From Hemibagrus wyckioides (taxonomy: Eukaryota; Chordata; Actinopteri; Siluriformes; Bagridae), in NCBI RefSeq assembly GCF_019097595.1, contig NC_080714.1, positions 9,216,759-9,280,758 of the forward strand: a stretch of 64,000 bases of DNA, written 5' to 3'. Below are positions 13,045 through 28,000 of the stretch, piece by piece. The notes below the pieces were generated by a model. It made no database searches and was not told where the DNA came from. It saw only the letters and a program-made list of their open reading frames with translations. Within the stretch, counting starts at the first letter, position 1. The number at the start of each line of letters is the position of its first letter. The position numbers and the translations under genes are program-made.

Positions 13045-16000
13045 AAGAGAGAGAGAGAGTGACAGACAGACAGAAAAGAGAGAGAGAGAGAGAATGCAAT
13101 GCTTTAGCTCTAAAGCAGAAAATAATTATTTGACATAATTTGACACAATCTTGTAAAAGTACTTTAAATGAAGGACTCTTAATAGGAGGTTGTTTAGACA
13201 GAATTAATCACTAATGCTATCTAATTAATGGTTATGAATGATCTGGGTATTTAACTACAATACAGAACAATCAGAAATGTTCAGCCTACCAGTGTGAGAC
13301 CTGAAACAATTTCTATTTCTAACCACCAGCCATTTCCCCAACTGTTTTCATTCACCACATCACTGTAGTTCAGATAACTGCCTGCAGCGACTTTATTTAT
13401 CATCATAAAGTCCTCTTTCAACCTGTTGCACAGACATGCTTCCTTTAAATATACACATATATATACACATATACACATGCTGCATCATTGCATACTGGCA
13501 CCACTGCACCCTATAGCGGTGCAGACTCCTGTCGGTAAGTGAGAAGTGAACTGAAATTGGTTTTTCTCACATTCTGTTTCAATGGTTTGATTGCACCATT
13601 ACCGTCAACTCTGGGAAAGTTACTGGCTTGTACGCTGGTGTCGCCTCGGGTCTCTATCACGGTAGCAGTACACTGCAAGTGGTTATATACGACTCTATTA
13701 CAGACCTTGTTTAACTTTCCTCAGCAGAAGCACCATAAATATGACTGGGTGACAGAAAGAAAGACATAAAGAAAGCAGAGACACCGTATGATTAAACTTC
13801 CCAGCAGCCCCTGAAGTAAAGTCATCTGTTATGATCTCGGAGGCACAAGGTCCGAATCATACTGGGATGTAAAGTCTACGAGTTGTCGTAAAAAATGTAG
13901 ATTTAAAAGAAAGAGATAAATGCAAATTAGAAAGAAACAGAGGTACAAGTCTTTCTGATGAAAAGATACAACACACACAGATGCACAGAGTCTTTTTTAA
14001 ATCAGACCAGAGGGAGATACAGTCTACTTCCCTTCCGCCTCGGTCTCTCCCCATCTCTAAATGATTCAGTGTGTGTGTCTGTGACGGAGGAAAAGAGAAC
14101 AAACAAAGCGTGCAAAAGTAGGCTAAGACTAAATATCAGGTCATCTAAATCAGGGCGAGTGAATTAGTTCAGAGTGTGGGCCTGATTACAAAAACAAAAC
14201 CAGTAGAGGCACTAAACATGTTTTGTGCAAAGTGGCCTAAAGAATTGTGAATCATTTAACATAAATCTGCAGAATAGAAAGCTGGCAGAGGAAAATGATC
14301 TTCTCCAAAGCTCAACTCTTCTGATCTTGTGTGTAAAGGTTTATCCACCCAGGATGTGCCTCTAGGTGTCTGACGTCAAGGCACACACCCACAAACCTAT
14401 TTAGTCTGACCTTCCTATGACACCATTACAAAATCTCCCAAGGATTACAACGAGAATGAATTTCACTTCAATTAAAGTTACACCTACTAGCCCTACCCCA
14501 TACACTTCTAGCAGGTTATATCTGCACTCATACACGGTACTCTAAATATAGCTTCAGTTTGATCGATTGGTCACTCTATCCCGATTGTTGTTCCTCAGAG
14601 TTGTCACCCGTCTCTGTACCCTGTTCATCAGGTAACAAGGAACACCAAGTCCACCACTGGTTAGAATGTGAACCAGCAAGGAAGGTGTGTCTAATAAAGC
14701 GGCCAGTAAGATTACACAGTGAACTGCTTTCCTGCTGAAAGAGGACAATTAGGGAACAATGTTGCCATGAAGGAGCTGACTTGATCTGCAGCAATGTTTA
14801 GATAGGCAGTACATGTTAAAATAACATCCACATCAGAACTCAAGGTTTCCCAGCAGAACATTGCCCAGAGCATTGCACCATCTACATGAGGTAAAAGAGA
14901 TTTATAGTGGCTCAACAGACCAGGTCACCTTCTTCTGTTGCTTCATGTTCCAGGTTTAATGTTCACGTGCCCACTGTAGGTGCTTTCGCTGGTATACAGG
15001 GGTCAGCATGGGTCTGCAGCAACATAGCTGTGACTAGCAATCTTTCATCATAACAATTTCCATCACAGCCAGCATTAACGTTTTCAGGCATTTGTGCTAC
15101 AATAGCTCTTCTGTGGGAATCTTGCCAGACAGGCTAGTCTTGACTCTGTTCCTTGCTTGTGCTTCCTTGGACCACTTTTGGTAGGTATTAACCTGCATCG
15201 CAGTACAGCCGTTGTCACAGTTGCTCAGATTGTTGCCCATTTTTCCTGTTGATCTGTGTATATTATAAGAGTAAATACAAGACGTGAATATCAGTGTATG
15301 CATAGCTTAACAACATGCTAATCACAAACAGACAGTTACCATAATATGAAGCCTGCTCCAGAATTTTATCAATGGGAGGACAAACCTCTGCTGAATTCAC
15401 GTTACTTTAGATGCATTGTTCTTCCAAGTGGAATTCAAATTTCCCCAGCCTTCATTTAGAGGAACCAAATAACCACATACCACTTCTGCATATGTATATA
15501 TTCACACGCAAAAATCCAGACACTCTCAAACTCAAGCTTGACGTGAGCAGATTCAGATTCGGTGGTCTATTTTAGATAGATAAAGCACACCGTAATTACA
15601 AACTGTACCTGGACACTAATGCAAACTCAGAGTCTCATGAAGACCTCATTCACACAGACAGAAATATAGAAATATGCAAATAAATACAAATAAACACCAC
15701 ACAGGAATAAATACAGAAGGTAAGCAATGCCACATAAAAGGCCCCGAGGTCTTACCAGGCAAACAGACAGACAGGAAGCAGACAGACAGGCAGGCAGGCA
15801 AATAAGCAGATAGGCAGACAGACAGGCAGACAGACAAATAAGCAGATAGGCAGACAGACACACAAATAAGCAGACAGACATACAAACAGACAGACAGGCA
15901 GACAGACAAATAAGCAGATAGATAGACAGGCAGACAGGCAGACACATAAGCAGATAGACAAATAGACAGACACACAGACAAGCAGACAGACAGATAGACA

Positions 16001-16604
16001 AATAAACAGATAAGCAGACAGGCTGGCAGACAAATAAGCAGATAGACAGGTGGGCAGAAAAATAAGCATATAGACAGGCAGACAAATAAGCACATAGGCA
16101 GGCAGATAGACAGAGAGACAAATAAGAAGAGAGGCAGACAGACAGACTGGCAGACAGACAGGCAAGGCAGTCAGACAGGCAAACACAGAGCACAAACAAG
16201 CCAACGCAGCATAAATCCTATCCTTTAGCTCACTTGCATGGATGTTATTATTACTCTTCCACTGGCGCTGGGTTCATTAGGAAACATTTAATAAATAATG
16301 GTTTTGTCCATGAAGTGGTGCCAGTGTGGGAAGCTCAAACCTTAAAACCCTCTGCTGGTTCAGCCACGGAAAAGGGGTCTGTAAAGACAGAGCTGGGTTT
16401 AAAAAAACAAGGAGCAATAGGAAAGAAGGAGTAAATGAGAGGAAGAAGTAGAGCCTGTGGACTATTATCTCCACAGGGAGGAGAGATGGAGAGGAAGAAG
16501 CAGTCAGTGCCATTGATAATTAGCACAGCATACTGCAGCCTGCCACAAAAATCTCCAGGCAACCTTTACCCAAACTGGCACTGCTGCTGTCCTCCTCTTT
16601 CTCT

Positions 16605-16663
<59 letters not shown>

Positions 16664-18001
16664 AGATGGAAAATGAACCACAACCCACCCAGCTCATCCT
16701 GCTGTCATCAAAAACACTGGTCCATCAGCTGACACACGCATGTCTGTGTATGCACACACAAGCAATAAACCCAACCCTGCAACTCCCTAGAAACTCCCGA
16801 AACCCGGAAACAGGTCAGCAGACAGGAGAAGAGGTGCGCCGATGCTTCCTAACTACCTAGTCCAAAAGAAAATGTCCTCTAACCCTGCTGACGCAGTAGC
16901 TGTGTGTGTCTGGGTGTGTGTATGTGTGTGCAGGAGTCCATGTTCTGAGGTGTGTCCCAGGCCTGCCATTTTAATGACAGCTTTACTGGCCCAGTGGAGA
17001 CCTAAATAATTAGACAGAACATGTCTAACACACACACAAACACACAGTGCGTCTCTTCTCATCCTTCACTTATATGACATTTAGTAGGAAATTCAGAGCC
17101 TCACCATGATTAATGCTGGCTTCTTGTTAATGCCACTTGTGTGCTATCCTGCTCTGAGTTACTATGAATTATTTCTTACAAGCCTAAATGTTATACATGG
17201 AAATGAGTCTTAAGATTAAGCAGAAGGCTTGAAAGAATCTTGTTACTGTTTCAGAGTGATTGATGGAAATGTTTTATTTATCAGATTAAGGAGTAGACTG
17301 GGACTTCCAGCTTTGTATCACTGTGCATGTTTTTACATAATCCCAGCTCACTAGCTCTCAGTGCAAATAAACCGGATTGAAATGCACTTTCCACTCTGAT
17401 TCAACAGATATCTTAAGATCTCGTCATGTACTCAGGCTGCAAATTGACTCCAAATACGCTGCCAAATGGGAAATTTGGGGGAAAAAAGAAAGTAGTAGAT
17501 GCTAAAACTCTAAAGATAAAGTTACTGCAATAAAGCGGAGTTAGGAAAGATGACTCAGAAGCAGTGTGTCTGTCTAAAACAGATCTGGATAGTAAAGTGT
17601 TGTGTCAGAGGTGACTCAGATCTAAAATGCCACTTTGACCAGGCGGGAATAGCTGCCCATCTGGCCCTGATAAAACACAGGCACTGGACCGAGCCGGACT
17701 GGAGCAGAATATTAGAAATATCCACCCATATAAAGAAGTGTGTGAAATACTGCTGCTTGTTTTTAAGTCTGCATGTTTGAGTCTGTGGAACATAAAGCTG
17801 GTTAAAGCAGAAGCTACAGAGAATAGAACTGATGGAGGACACACACACACCATGTTATTTCATACAGAACATTACAAGTTCATCACACACACACCATGTT
17901 ACTTCATACAGAACATTACAAGTTCATCTCACACACACACACTATTCCATTTAAATCCACTCCAGGCAGTACTGTTCCAATTATTTTTGTTTCCCAGTGG
18001 G

Positions 18002-18039
<38 letters not shown>

Positions 18040-18175
18040 CTGTCTGTCTCTCTGTCGCTCTCTCTCCCTCCCTCTCTCTCTCTCTCTGTCTGTCTCTCTC
18101 AGTCGCTCTCTCTCCCTCTCTCTCTCTCTGTCTGTCTCTCAGTCGCTCTCTCTCCCTCTCTCTCGGTCTCTGTTG

Positions 18176-18206
<31 letters not shown>

Positions 18207-18811
18207 GAATTACACACAGGTACAGTACCCATACTGTAATAAAGCTATATTTCAAAGTGAAGCTCACTCCGTGTGTGTGTGTGTGTGTCTGGCCTTGTAC
18301 CGAGTGTCCTTAGTCTTACAGTAGCTATTATTATGCACATGAACACAGCAACTTTCAATAACTTTAGTGAACGCTTGACCTGTTCAAACAGGCGAGCGCA
18401 CTCACACACACACACACACACGCACAAGGAGGCCTAAGTAGTCACTAATGGTGTACTCAAGCTCTGAAGCAAATATGCAGAGAGTATGTGTGTGTGTGTG
18501 AAAATTCCTTAACGTAATATACAGGTTCTTGTAAAAAGTTGAAACTATTCAAAGTAGGCATCAAAGAACATTGTATTTCTTTTTGTTGTACAATGCCACG
18601 TGCTGTCATGGTTCTGTGTGTGTATAGGTGTGTGCGTGTGTGTGCGCACATGTGTGTAGGTATGTGCATGTGTGTGTGTGTAGGTGTGTGTGACAAAAAG
18701 AGAGAGATCAAAGAGAGAGGCCCAGCAGGTTACAGGAGTTTTATGCTGTCACGTAGACATGTTTAATGCTGCTACAAATCTAAAGAGTACTGGCTTCTGA
18801 CTTATATGCAT

Positions 18812-18842
<31 letters not shown>

Positions 18843-19059
18843 TTTGTCCTACAGTCCCTGTGAAATCTAATTATTAAAATCAGAGCTCACCTAAACTGAT
18901 CTAACCAGGAAACCAAAAGAAACATCTGGATTCTTTCAGGGTTGTAAATAAAAGCTACACATTTGACTAACAAGTAGCTTGACCATCCCCACAGGGACAA
19001 AACTGTCAGATATTGGCAACATTGTAGGGATATTTGGTGCCACCAGGATATAAAAGCAT

Positions 19060-19092
<33 letters not shown>

Positions 19093-22000
19093 GAGCCATG
19101 ACAGCACTTGGTATTTGAAGGGGAAAGTTCAGACCCCAGACTGAGTAAGCATAGGGGTGATTGTTACTATGACAACCGTGCTCTACCCGATCCTCTCCCA
19201 GGCTAAGGCTGTTGTTTATTAATATACACACAGACACACACTGCTCTGGGTGTGTGTGTGTAAGACACAACAGGCTTAACACCCTACTTGTTTGAAGGCA
19301 AGGAGTATAGAGTTCATATATTTTGCCTCGAAAAAGATTTATTTTGCAACAGAGGCTGTTTTGAGTTTGTCTGAAATTAAAATGATTTAAAGCAGACACT
19401 CGTGCAGCCGGTGCCGGGTCGACATGGAAACGGCTGCCTGGGAGACAACACTCGCACCGGTTACGTCTCAGGCCGTGTCGCTGCGACTGCGCTACACCGT
19501 GTCACTACAGGGTAACTAGATTACGTCTGAAACCCCACACTACACTAACACAACACGCCTGTCTCGGGTGGTAGTGATGTTCATGTGACATTTGAAACAC
19601 AGCCTGAACATTGACATGTAGGCATCATAAATACTGCTCAATTATTAGTGTGACCTGTTTGAACCTAGGTAAAACATCTGACTGATAAAGAGCAGTGTGT
19701 GGAAGTGAAAAGCTTTACGCAGACTCCGGTGCAGGTGTAGCTGACACGTATTTCTATTTTAAATGACAAAAAAAAAGAAAGAAAAAAACCTGTATGTGTA
19801 TGTATGTATGTATGTGTGTGTGTGTGTGTGTGTGTATTATGGGAAATAAACCATCCTTGTGATAAGTTCATGATATAAAGTTAATGAACTGGACAGTACA
19901 TGGAATCAGCATGAGTATTAAACTCTTGACATGACTATTTAAATAAACAGGACTGAGAAAACACACACACACTCTACAAAGTAACAGGCAGTAGCAAAAA
20001 AAAAACTTACCGGTTAATGTCTGTTTCCCATCTGCCACCTGCTTCCTTTTTCCACGAGAAGTTACCCTCGTCCAAAGAGCGCACACACACACACGTTACA
20101 CACACACACTGCCTTGCTCTCTTCCCCGGTCTGACTCAATCCGTAAAACTTGTAAGCGTACACATACACACTCGTGGTAGCTTGTTCTGCTTACTTCACA
20201 CTCACACACACTCTTTCTCCATCCTGACTGCTTCACTCCTCCCCACTTCCCTTGATCCTTTCCTCCGTCTACCCCCCCTATGCGAACAATTGGTCCAGCC
20301 CCAAAATTTGCCCCCTCCTCCCATTCTAATCTTTTCAAGAGGACCTATAATGCCAGGGAGGTGTCTCCATAGCAACTAATGACAGTGAGGGAAAGGAGGG
20401 AGAGAATGAGAGAGGGGTGTGAAGCAAGACGAAAGTGGGAGAGACTAATAGATGGAATGAAGTAGAGCGATAAGGGCAAGCTTTATCAGAGATTAAAAAA
20501 AAAAATTCCTGCTGATCTTTTACTTTAAGGAATTTAAAAACAAATCTGTTAATGAACACCAGCTTATGTTCTCACTCTCTTCATTAACTTGTTCGGTGTG
20601 TGTGTGCGCACGTGCGTGAGAGCGTGTGTGTGAGCGAAAGAAAGACATTGCTGTCCTTCAACCCGGAAAACCCACGAATACTAAACAAAGTGTGTCACTG
20701 AATGCCTTTTTCACATTCACACACAATTAGCCCTAGTTTCTTCATCCTGTCTTCCTCCCATCCTCCATCGCTTAGGGAGATTGATGGGTGACGTCACGGG
20801 CACCGAGAGCACACCCATGATTCGCTGTGATCGCCATGGAAACGCAGCGAGGCCAATCAGAAACCCCCACATTTTGAAGTGAGATTTAGTTAGGAACAGA
20901 GGAGGGGAGAGAAGCGGGGAGGAAAGGAAAGGAAGGGAAGGGTGCGCAGGAGAAAGTAGGGGAAGTGGTGGTGGGAATGGCCTGGCGACACATTTTACTC
21001 AAAGAGGAAGTTGGATTTGGGGAAATAGGATTTGACACTATGACACTCTGTGTGTGGTGTGTGCTGACTGAATATTCAAATATTGACCCTGTAATGTGTG
21101 TGTGTGTGTGTGTTTAAAATGATGTATGAGCCACAAAAGAGTCGTACAACATGTGGTCCTCAGAACTGGCCAAGCGTTATAAATGTGATTATAGTCGTAA
21201 CACAATGATCAGCGTCGGTACAATGAGAAAAGAGGCTTGGGCAAGCTGCAAGCCGGACTCCGATAATCAGCTGCTCAGAAAACAGAGCTCATATCTGAGT
21301 TCTATCTTTAACCTCGATAATTCACACACAACCCAGAAAGTAAGCAGGATTAGTATTATTTTTGCCTAGAAACAGTATAAATAACTTTCTGTATTTAGTT
21401 TGACTCACATGGCGCCTACATGACACCCACGGAGCTACCATTTATATTCATTCATTCAGCAGGTGCTTTTATCCAAACAAATATCAAGTAGCCACAATAC
21501 AGCTTGTGCTACCATACAAGACTGTTAACTGAGTGTTACAGAGTAGACGCCTATGAGATCGACCCTTTTATTTTGGTTAAGACTGTGACAGATTCTGCTG
21601 TCCATATTGAGCTGCCACTAACCTCAATCCACCAATAAGGAACAGGTCTGGAAAGGGACCTGATACCTCATTGGTCATTTTTCAGTAACCGAACATCAAG
21701 TGAGTCAGTGTACAATAATACCACTACACAGCACAATAAAGTACTTTAGAAGGTTTTTATAAGGTCGTTGATAGACGCTGACTGGGTTGTTGGGGTGAAA
21801 CGCAAATGTCTGCATTAATTCCATTCATTTCTCAAAAAAGCTAGCTAGATACATCCACTATGTTATAGACAGTATTAACATGGTTACAGTTCAATCTATG
21901 TTAATTCTACGTCTCTGTTTAACGTATCAGTCATGTGACAATAAACGCAGACAAATGGAATCAAGGTAAATGAAGCGGCTTAGTCTAGTGGAGAGATATC

Positions 22001-25000
22001 AGTGACCTCCGAGCCTGCAGTGTGGTATTGTTCACTACAGTAGTACAACATATGCATCCACAAACACACACAAATACGGACATTCAGAAAGTCCCAAGAC
22101 AGGTTTACGGCTCCACAAAAAGGACACCTCGGAGTTAAATGCCAAAAGTGGTCTATAAAGGCCTATAAACGGAATGAAATAAATAAACACGGTGCCGTCA
22201 TGGCGATGCATCCCGGCGTGCGTGGCTTGGCGAGGGTTCAGAGCAGCCGGTCGGTGTCGGAAAGAAGGACGCTTGGCCGCTGTCATGGAAATCCTGCCAA
22301 CATTCCACAGCACGCTGAATCGACTCCAAACCTCGGCAATCGAAGCGAAGCCAGATGAAAAGATTCTCTCGGCTTGTTACGGGTTCGAATCGGGAATGCG
22401 CTGCTAGTGTGATATACAGCATCATCGTGAAATACTGAACAAATGCTTCCTTCAACTGTGGTTGGTTTCTCTTCCATGTAAGAGTGTCATTAAGACACAA
22501 TTCTCATCTGAGTGTTGTTTATTGTTTTTCCGTCACATTTGTTTATTTCACTTGAGAGCGGAATGAAGTCATTTCAGAATGACGTATATTTAACAAAAAC
22601 GAGGATATCAGGAACCGTGCTAAAGCAAAACTATGCTATTAGATCATGTGATTTCTGTGATATTAAAAAGATATTAATATTCATTTTTGATCACCTTTCA
22701 TCTTCCGAAACCGAATTTCACAGAGTCCGATACACACAGTTGTTAGTTACATCCTTATCAGAATGACTCAACTGTAGAATCACTTCAGTAGCAGAACTAT
22801 TTACGGTCATCCAGCCAACAAACTCGTTCCACCCAGGCAATGTCTGCGGTTTCACTTCCTATCCGGATTTTAGGTTTAATTACCAGCACACTGGCATTTC
22901 ACTGCGCCGAGCAGAACAGAAAAAGCGGCTTATCGGACATGTTCCATCAGTATAAACAAGTGAATCATTTTGTGGCTGCGAGTCTGACAAAATAAGTCAG
23001 GACGCTGTTTCTGTGTGAGATGTTTGTTTTCCTCTGTAGGGATAACCTTACACAGAATCTTAGTTGAAGATGACCCCTTCAGATATTATGAAGAAGCACC
23101 TGGGGCATCTCAGAGAGCAGAAATGGGGTTGATATCAGCAGTTTGAAACATTTGTGTGGGGAAAAAATGAATAAATTGCCCCTAATAGGCTGAAAACAAA
23201 CAGAAATACTCATTAAAAACTACAAATAATTAAAATCCTGAGCGTCTACTTTTATAATGAGCCGGTAAGCACCGCTGTGGAGAGACATGACAAAAAAATA
23301 AATTCAATGCAGAACATGGACATAATTTTTGGGCACAAATGCATTTAAAATTCTACGTTAAAACAGCATCAACTAATGACAAAGATTATAACGTCTCACA
23401 AAATATATTTGCAGTTATTACAAAACAGTGAGATCTTCTGAACGCAGCCTCACACACACACATTCATGAATATATACGCTGCATATCATCTTTCTCCTCC
23501 TTCAAAAGAAAGCCTGGACCGCAGAAGAGGGTGTTTGAAGCGGTTATTAATATTTCATGGAGACGTGACGCCTTTAATTCATTATTAATTCAAACCCTGA
23601 TCTGATTAAGAAGCATTCGTTGCATTCCATTAGCATAAGAAACATGTGTGTGTCAAACATTTGATCTAGCGCCATTACTAGATATTATATTTACAATCCC
23701 AGACGATTTGTCGAAGGCAAACGTGTTTTGTTTTGTTTTTTTAAACAATGTTAAATATCGTCTTTGTTTGGTTCATATATTGTTTGGTGAGCCTTAGCCT
23801 CGAAGCTGCTGTGTGCATTTTAAAGAGCATCCTAAAAATCAATAAAGCTGATGCTTAAGGGAAGGGAAAAATCTTTCCATGACTGGAATCTTTTCAGTAA
23901 TCAGCAGCTAAGGTGGTTTTCGCACAGCATTTCTGTTCATCTTACATATTCAATCTCACATAAAGAACACAATAAGAATCACTATGTATAGTTTTTTTAA
24001 TCATTTTGATGCTATTATGTGTAGCAAGATATACTATATTGCCAAAAGATTTGGGACACCCCTCCAAATCATTGAAATCAGGTGTTGTTTTTCCAGGGGT
24101 TGGGCTCGGCCCCTTAGTTCCAGTGAAAGGAACTCTTAATGTTTCAGCTTCATACCAAGACATTTTGGACAATTTCATGCTCCCAACTTTGTGGGAACAG
24201 TTTGGGGATGACCCCTTACTGTTCTAACATGACTGCACACCAGTGCACAAAGCAAGGTCCATAAAGACATGGATGAGGGAGTTTGGTGTGGAGGAACTTC
24301 ACAGAGTCCTGACCTCAACCTGATAGAACACCTTTGGGATGAATTAATGCAGAAACTGCGAGCCTTCTCCTCCACCATCAGTGCCTGACCTCACAAATAC
24401 GCTTCTAGAGAAATGGTCAAAAATTCCCATAAACACACTCCTACACCTTGTGGAAAGTCTTCCCAGAAGAGTTGTAGCTGTTTTAGCTCTAAAGGACGGG
24501 CCAACTCCATATTACCTCCATGTGCATGTAAAAGCAGACATCCCAAAACTATTGGCAATATAGTGTATCTTACCTCTTTTGTGTCCCACACGATTCCCCT
24601 GGCACTCGTATATGCTACAGGAAGTCTCAGGTTCAGTACCATAGTGCGCTTCCTGGTCCACATGACAGCTTTCATTTCATTCTCCTGCTCCGTTTCAGAC
24701 TAAACTGCCAGTGTGAAAGCCTCTTACATAAAGTCAGCTGATTTAACCAGTCAGGAAACAAGGAAAGCAGTTGTAATTATTCATATATAGAAATAATGGA
24801 TAGAAAAACAGATCTGACTAATCAGACTGACCTGTCCAGAATGGCGACGTCTTAAGCTTTCCTATACGAGTGCTGCTGTTGGTGCGGAGCTTAAATTCAA
24901 CCAAGCAGTTCCGCACAGATTTAGTCCGGGAATGTTTAACTATGTTTTATGATCTGTAAACACGTGTGTAACTAATTGCATGGAACCAAATCTCTGCTGC

Positions 25001-28000
25001 TTTCCTTACTGCATGGTGTGTGTACACAAGTCTTTGGATAGAGGGGCTTGACAGAAAGGTTTGAATAGAGGGTGTGGGACTCAACCAGGGGGTCGGCTAC
25101 TTTGGTGCAATCATCATTATGTATAGCAATGAATCTGTTCCTCAATGGGCGTGTCCTAAATGGCATACTTGTGCACCATTCTGTAGTATAAACGGTGTGA
25201 GTAGCGTGTTCATACCGAACGTTCCGACATCAAGCGGCGCACTTCATGTATCTGGATGATGCATGTCCTGCATTCGCAGCTTAGTTTACATAGTGGAAGA
25301 AGGGCAGGGCTACCAGACACTGACCCTGGACGAGAAAAGAAATGTAAACATGGCACTCTGATGGACAGAACCATTTAAATTAGCCTGCGCTGTGGGTTTT
25401 ATTTGACCTCTTTCAGCATTAGCTGGGAAACGAGTCATATTTCAGGTCATTAAAAAACCCGTTAGTGTTCAATACCCCTTCATTCATTCATACTACATAG
25501 TGCATAGTGTGTAGTATGTCATTTGGGGCATAACTAATACCTCACACAAATTAATGCCACTTGATGACCTACATTCATGAAGCCTGGCTAATTTAATTAT
25601 CACCATTTCCATTTTTTTGCCAAGATGAGAGCCTTATATTAAAGAACTAATATGCACATCGATACTAATTACAGTATAAAAGCTGAATTACAATGCCGCA
25701 TATCTATATATAACTAAGTAAAGCCTTTGAGACTGTCGAAGTGGAAGACTGGTACAAAAGGGATTAGTGACAAGAATATAAAATAAACACAGCATGTCTG
25801 ACTTTATGAGAAGGTTTAAGTAAAGTCTCTTAAGAATTAATGGCTGGGTGGAGAACTGATAATATTTTAGTTTAGTGTTCAGGATTTGTGTGTGTGTGTG
25901 GGTGTGTGTGTGGGTGTGGGTGTGTGTGTTGGTCATCTGCTTCTAAGCTCTAGGCTTTTTCCTCCCCACAGCGACCCAGATGGTCATTAATTACACACAG
26001 ATCAGTGAGATTAAACGGAAAAAATGAGCAGGCCTATGAAAAGAATAGATGGAGGGATTACGAAGAAGAAGAAATGGTAGACATGGTGTACACTGATGTG
26101 GATGAATAGAAGGACTGAAGAAGATCTAAGCGCTGTGCTGACCCGTGTGTACCATCTCAGAGCATTTCACTGTGATTTTAGTGACACGCCAGTGAACTAA
26201 AGAGAGCAACGCCTGTCTAATTTCCAGGCACGTTCTGGCAGATCGTGTATTGTCATGTTTGCTCAGATACCGAAAGTGTCGTCACGGCAACCTCACAGGA
26301 CATGATCAATACCGTACTGTTAGGGCAGAGACCTACTTAACTACACACACCCAAGGCTGACTGTATGACCAATGATTCATGCTTTAGATGACAGGAGCAG
26401 ATATATTCAGCATGTTTTCATAAAGGGACACAAATTCTTAATTGAGCAGCAAAATTTAAAGGAAATTTACAAAGAACAGTGTTTTCATAATAGCTGAAAT
26501 ATTTAAATGTTGTTGTTGTTGGTGGTGTTGTCCTTTCGGCTGCTCCTGGTTTGGGGTCGCCACAGTGGATCACTTGGTCCGCACGTTTCAATTTGACACA
26601 GGTTTTATGCCGGATACCCTTCCTGACGCAACCCTCCCATTTAACCCGGGCTTGGGACCGGCACTGAGAGCTAACTCTTCAGTGGCTAGGTTAGAAATCA
26701 AACCCGGGCCATGGCAATGAGAGAGCTGGATCCTGCCGCTGGACCACCAATGGGAAGTTAAAATATTTAAATGTAACATGAAAAATATTAAGATTTACCT
26801 TAAGATTTGCCTCTCTGTCTCTCTCACACACACACACACCTTGAAAGTGCTTTTTCAATAACAATTACCTGACTGTAATATGAGCTGAGCATCTTTGAAT
26901 AATAATTGCTTATAAATACTGACAGAACCATTAAAAGACCATGTTCTGGACGTTCTCCTCCCATTTCATCTGCAATGTCTCCTCCTAGTGGTTGTACAGT
27001 GTTACTGCATGCAAGCAGAAACAAACCATTACATACACCGTACTTTTTCTTTATAGCCGTGTTAAAAGATTTAGACTTGCTTTACAGATGCGTTTTATGC
27101 TTAAATCGTTTACTGGTAAACAATAATCATATAGCTTTACTCTAAAATTTAGCAAGATTGCTAATGTGAAAGATAAACTGGTGCTGCAGCACACACGCTA
27201 AGGCTGTACCGGATATATCTGTATTTGTCCTCGCGCTGCCTTTCACGTGCTACCGGAATTATCCTAAATATAAAAGTTTCCCATGAAGAAGTTGCACTTG
27301 AATGACCCCTCTCAAGTCGTAATTACGACTTGGGGAAACTCGGAGATAACTGTTTCCGATATGAAAGCAAAAGGGAAAAAAAAAACTTTTAATTATAGGA
27401 GGAGGAGAGTACTGAATGAGTTTCTGTACTGAATGACAGACTTTGTTCATTTTTTGTTCATCTAAATCGTTAGCTCTTGCCGTTTTGTTCATGATTTACA
27501 TTTGATTTCCACCGCAGAAATGGCGCATTTATCCATAATTCTATTATCACTGACACGCAAACTAACTGAATAGCGTGCGTAATGGTGTAAAAAATAAAAT
27601 AACAACAACATAAATATTCGTTGTTTATGTTTCATGCGCTTTCCGACACGCCATACACGTAATTACCACTTCAGAAGTGGGAAGTGGGATAAAATCCTAT
27701 AGCACGTGAAGGCATCAGATTCAAACCAGAAGTGGGAAGAAGTTGGTCTAAAGCACAAAAAAAAAAAAAAACTATTTGGATCGGTTTAGCCCACATCTGT
27801 TATCTGATCACTCTGAATACTGTGTTATCCAGAACACACCACCAATTTGTCTCTTTCCTCTTGCTAGCCTTTGTATCCTCAATCCCATGCTTCAATACTG
27901 GACACTGAGGAAATGTCTGAAGCCAACCCTTTTTTCATAGCTTCATGCTCTGTTCTCGGGCTTTCCACAGGAAGTATGTGGCTGTGGAAATGCAGCGAGC

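Larger units (their letters stand above)
16193..20010. other. fgd3 intron 1 segment with many dinucleotide repeats and a CpG-rich patch
   Basis: Apart from the microsatellites listed separately, a CpG-rich island of about 175 bp at 19.39-19.57 kb stands out from CpG-poor surroundings. No gene is recognised. Confidence 0.4.

Noticed and set aside
15627..16204. Three overlapping 149-190 codon Cys/Leu/Ser-rich minus-strand ORFs
   Set aside because: All three frames of a tetranucleotide array stay open because no unit combination forms a stop codon.
22198..22500. CpG-rich block with GGTTCGAATC, considered as a tRNA gene or a CpG-island exon
   Set aside because: The bases around the B-box-like motif do not form a T-arm stem and no cloverleaf could be drawn; open frames overlap on both strands without recognisable product.
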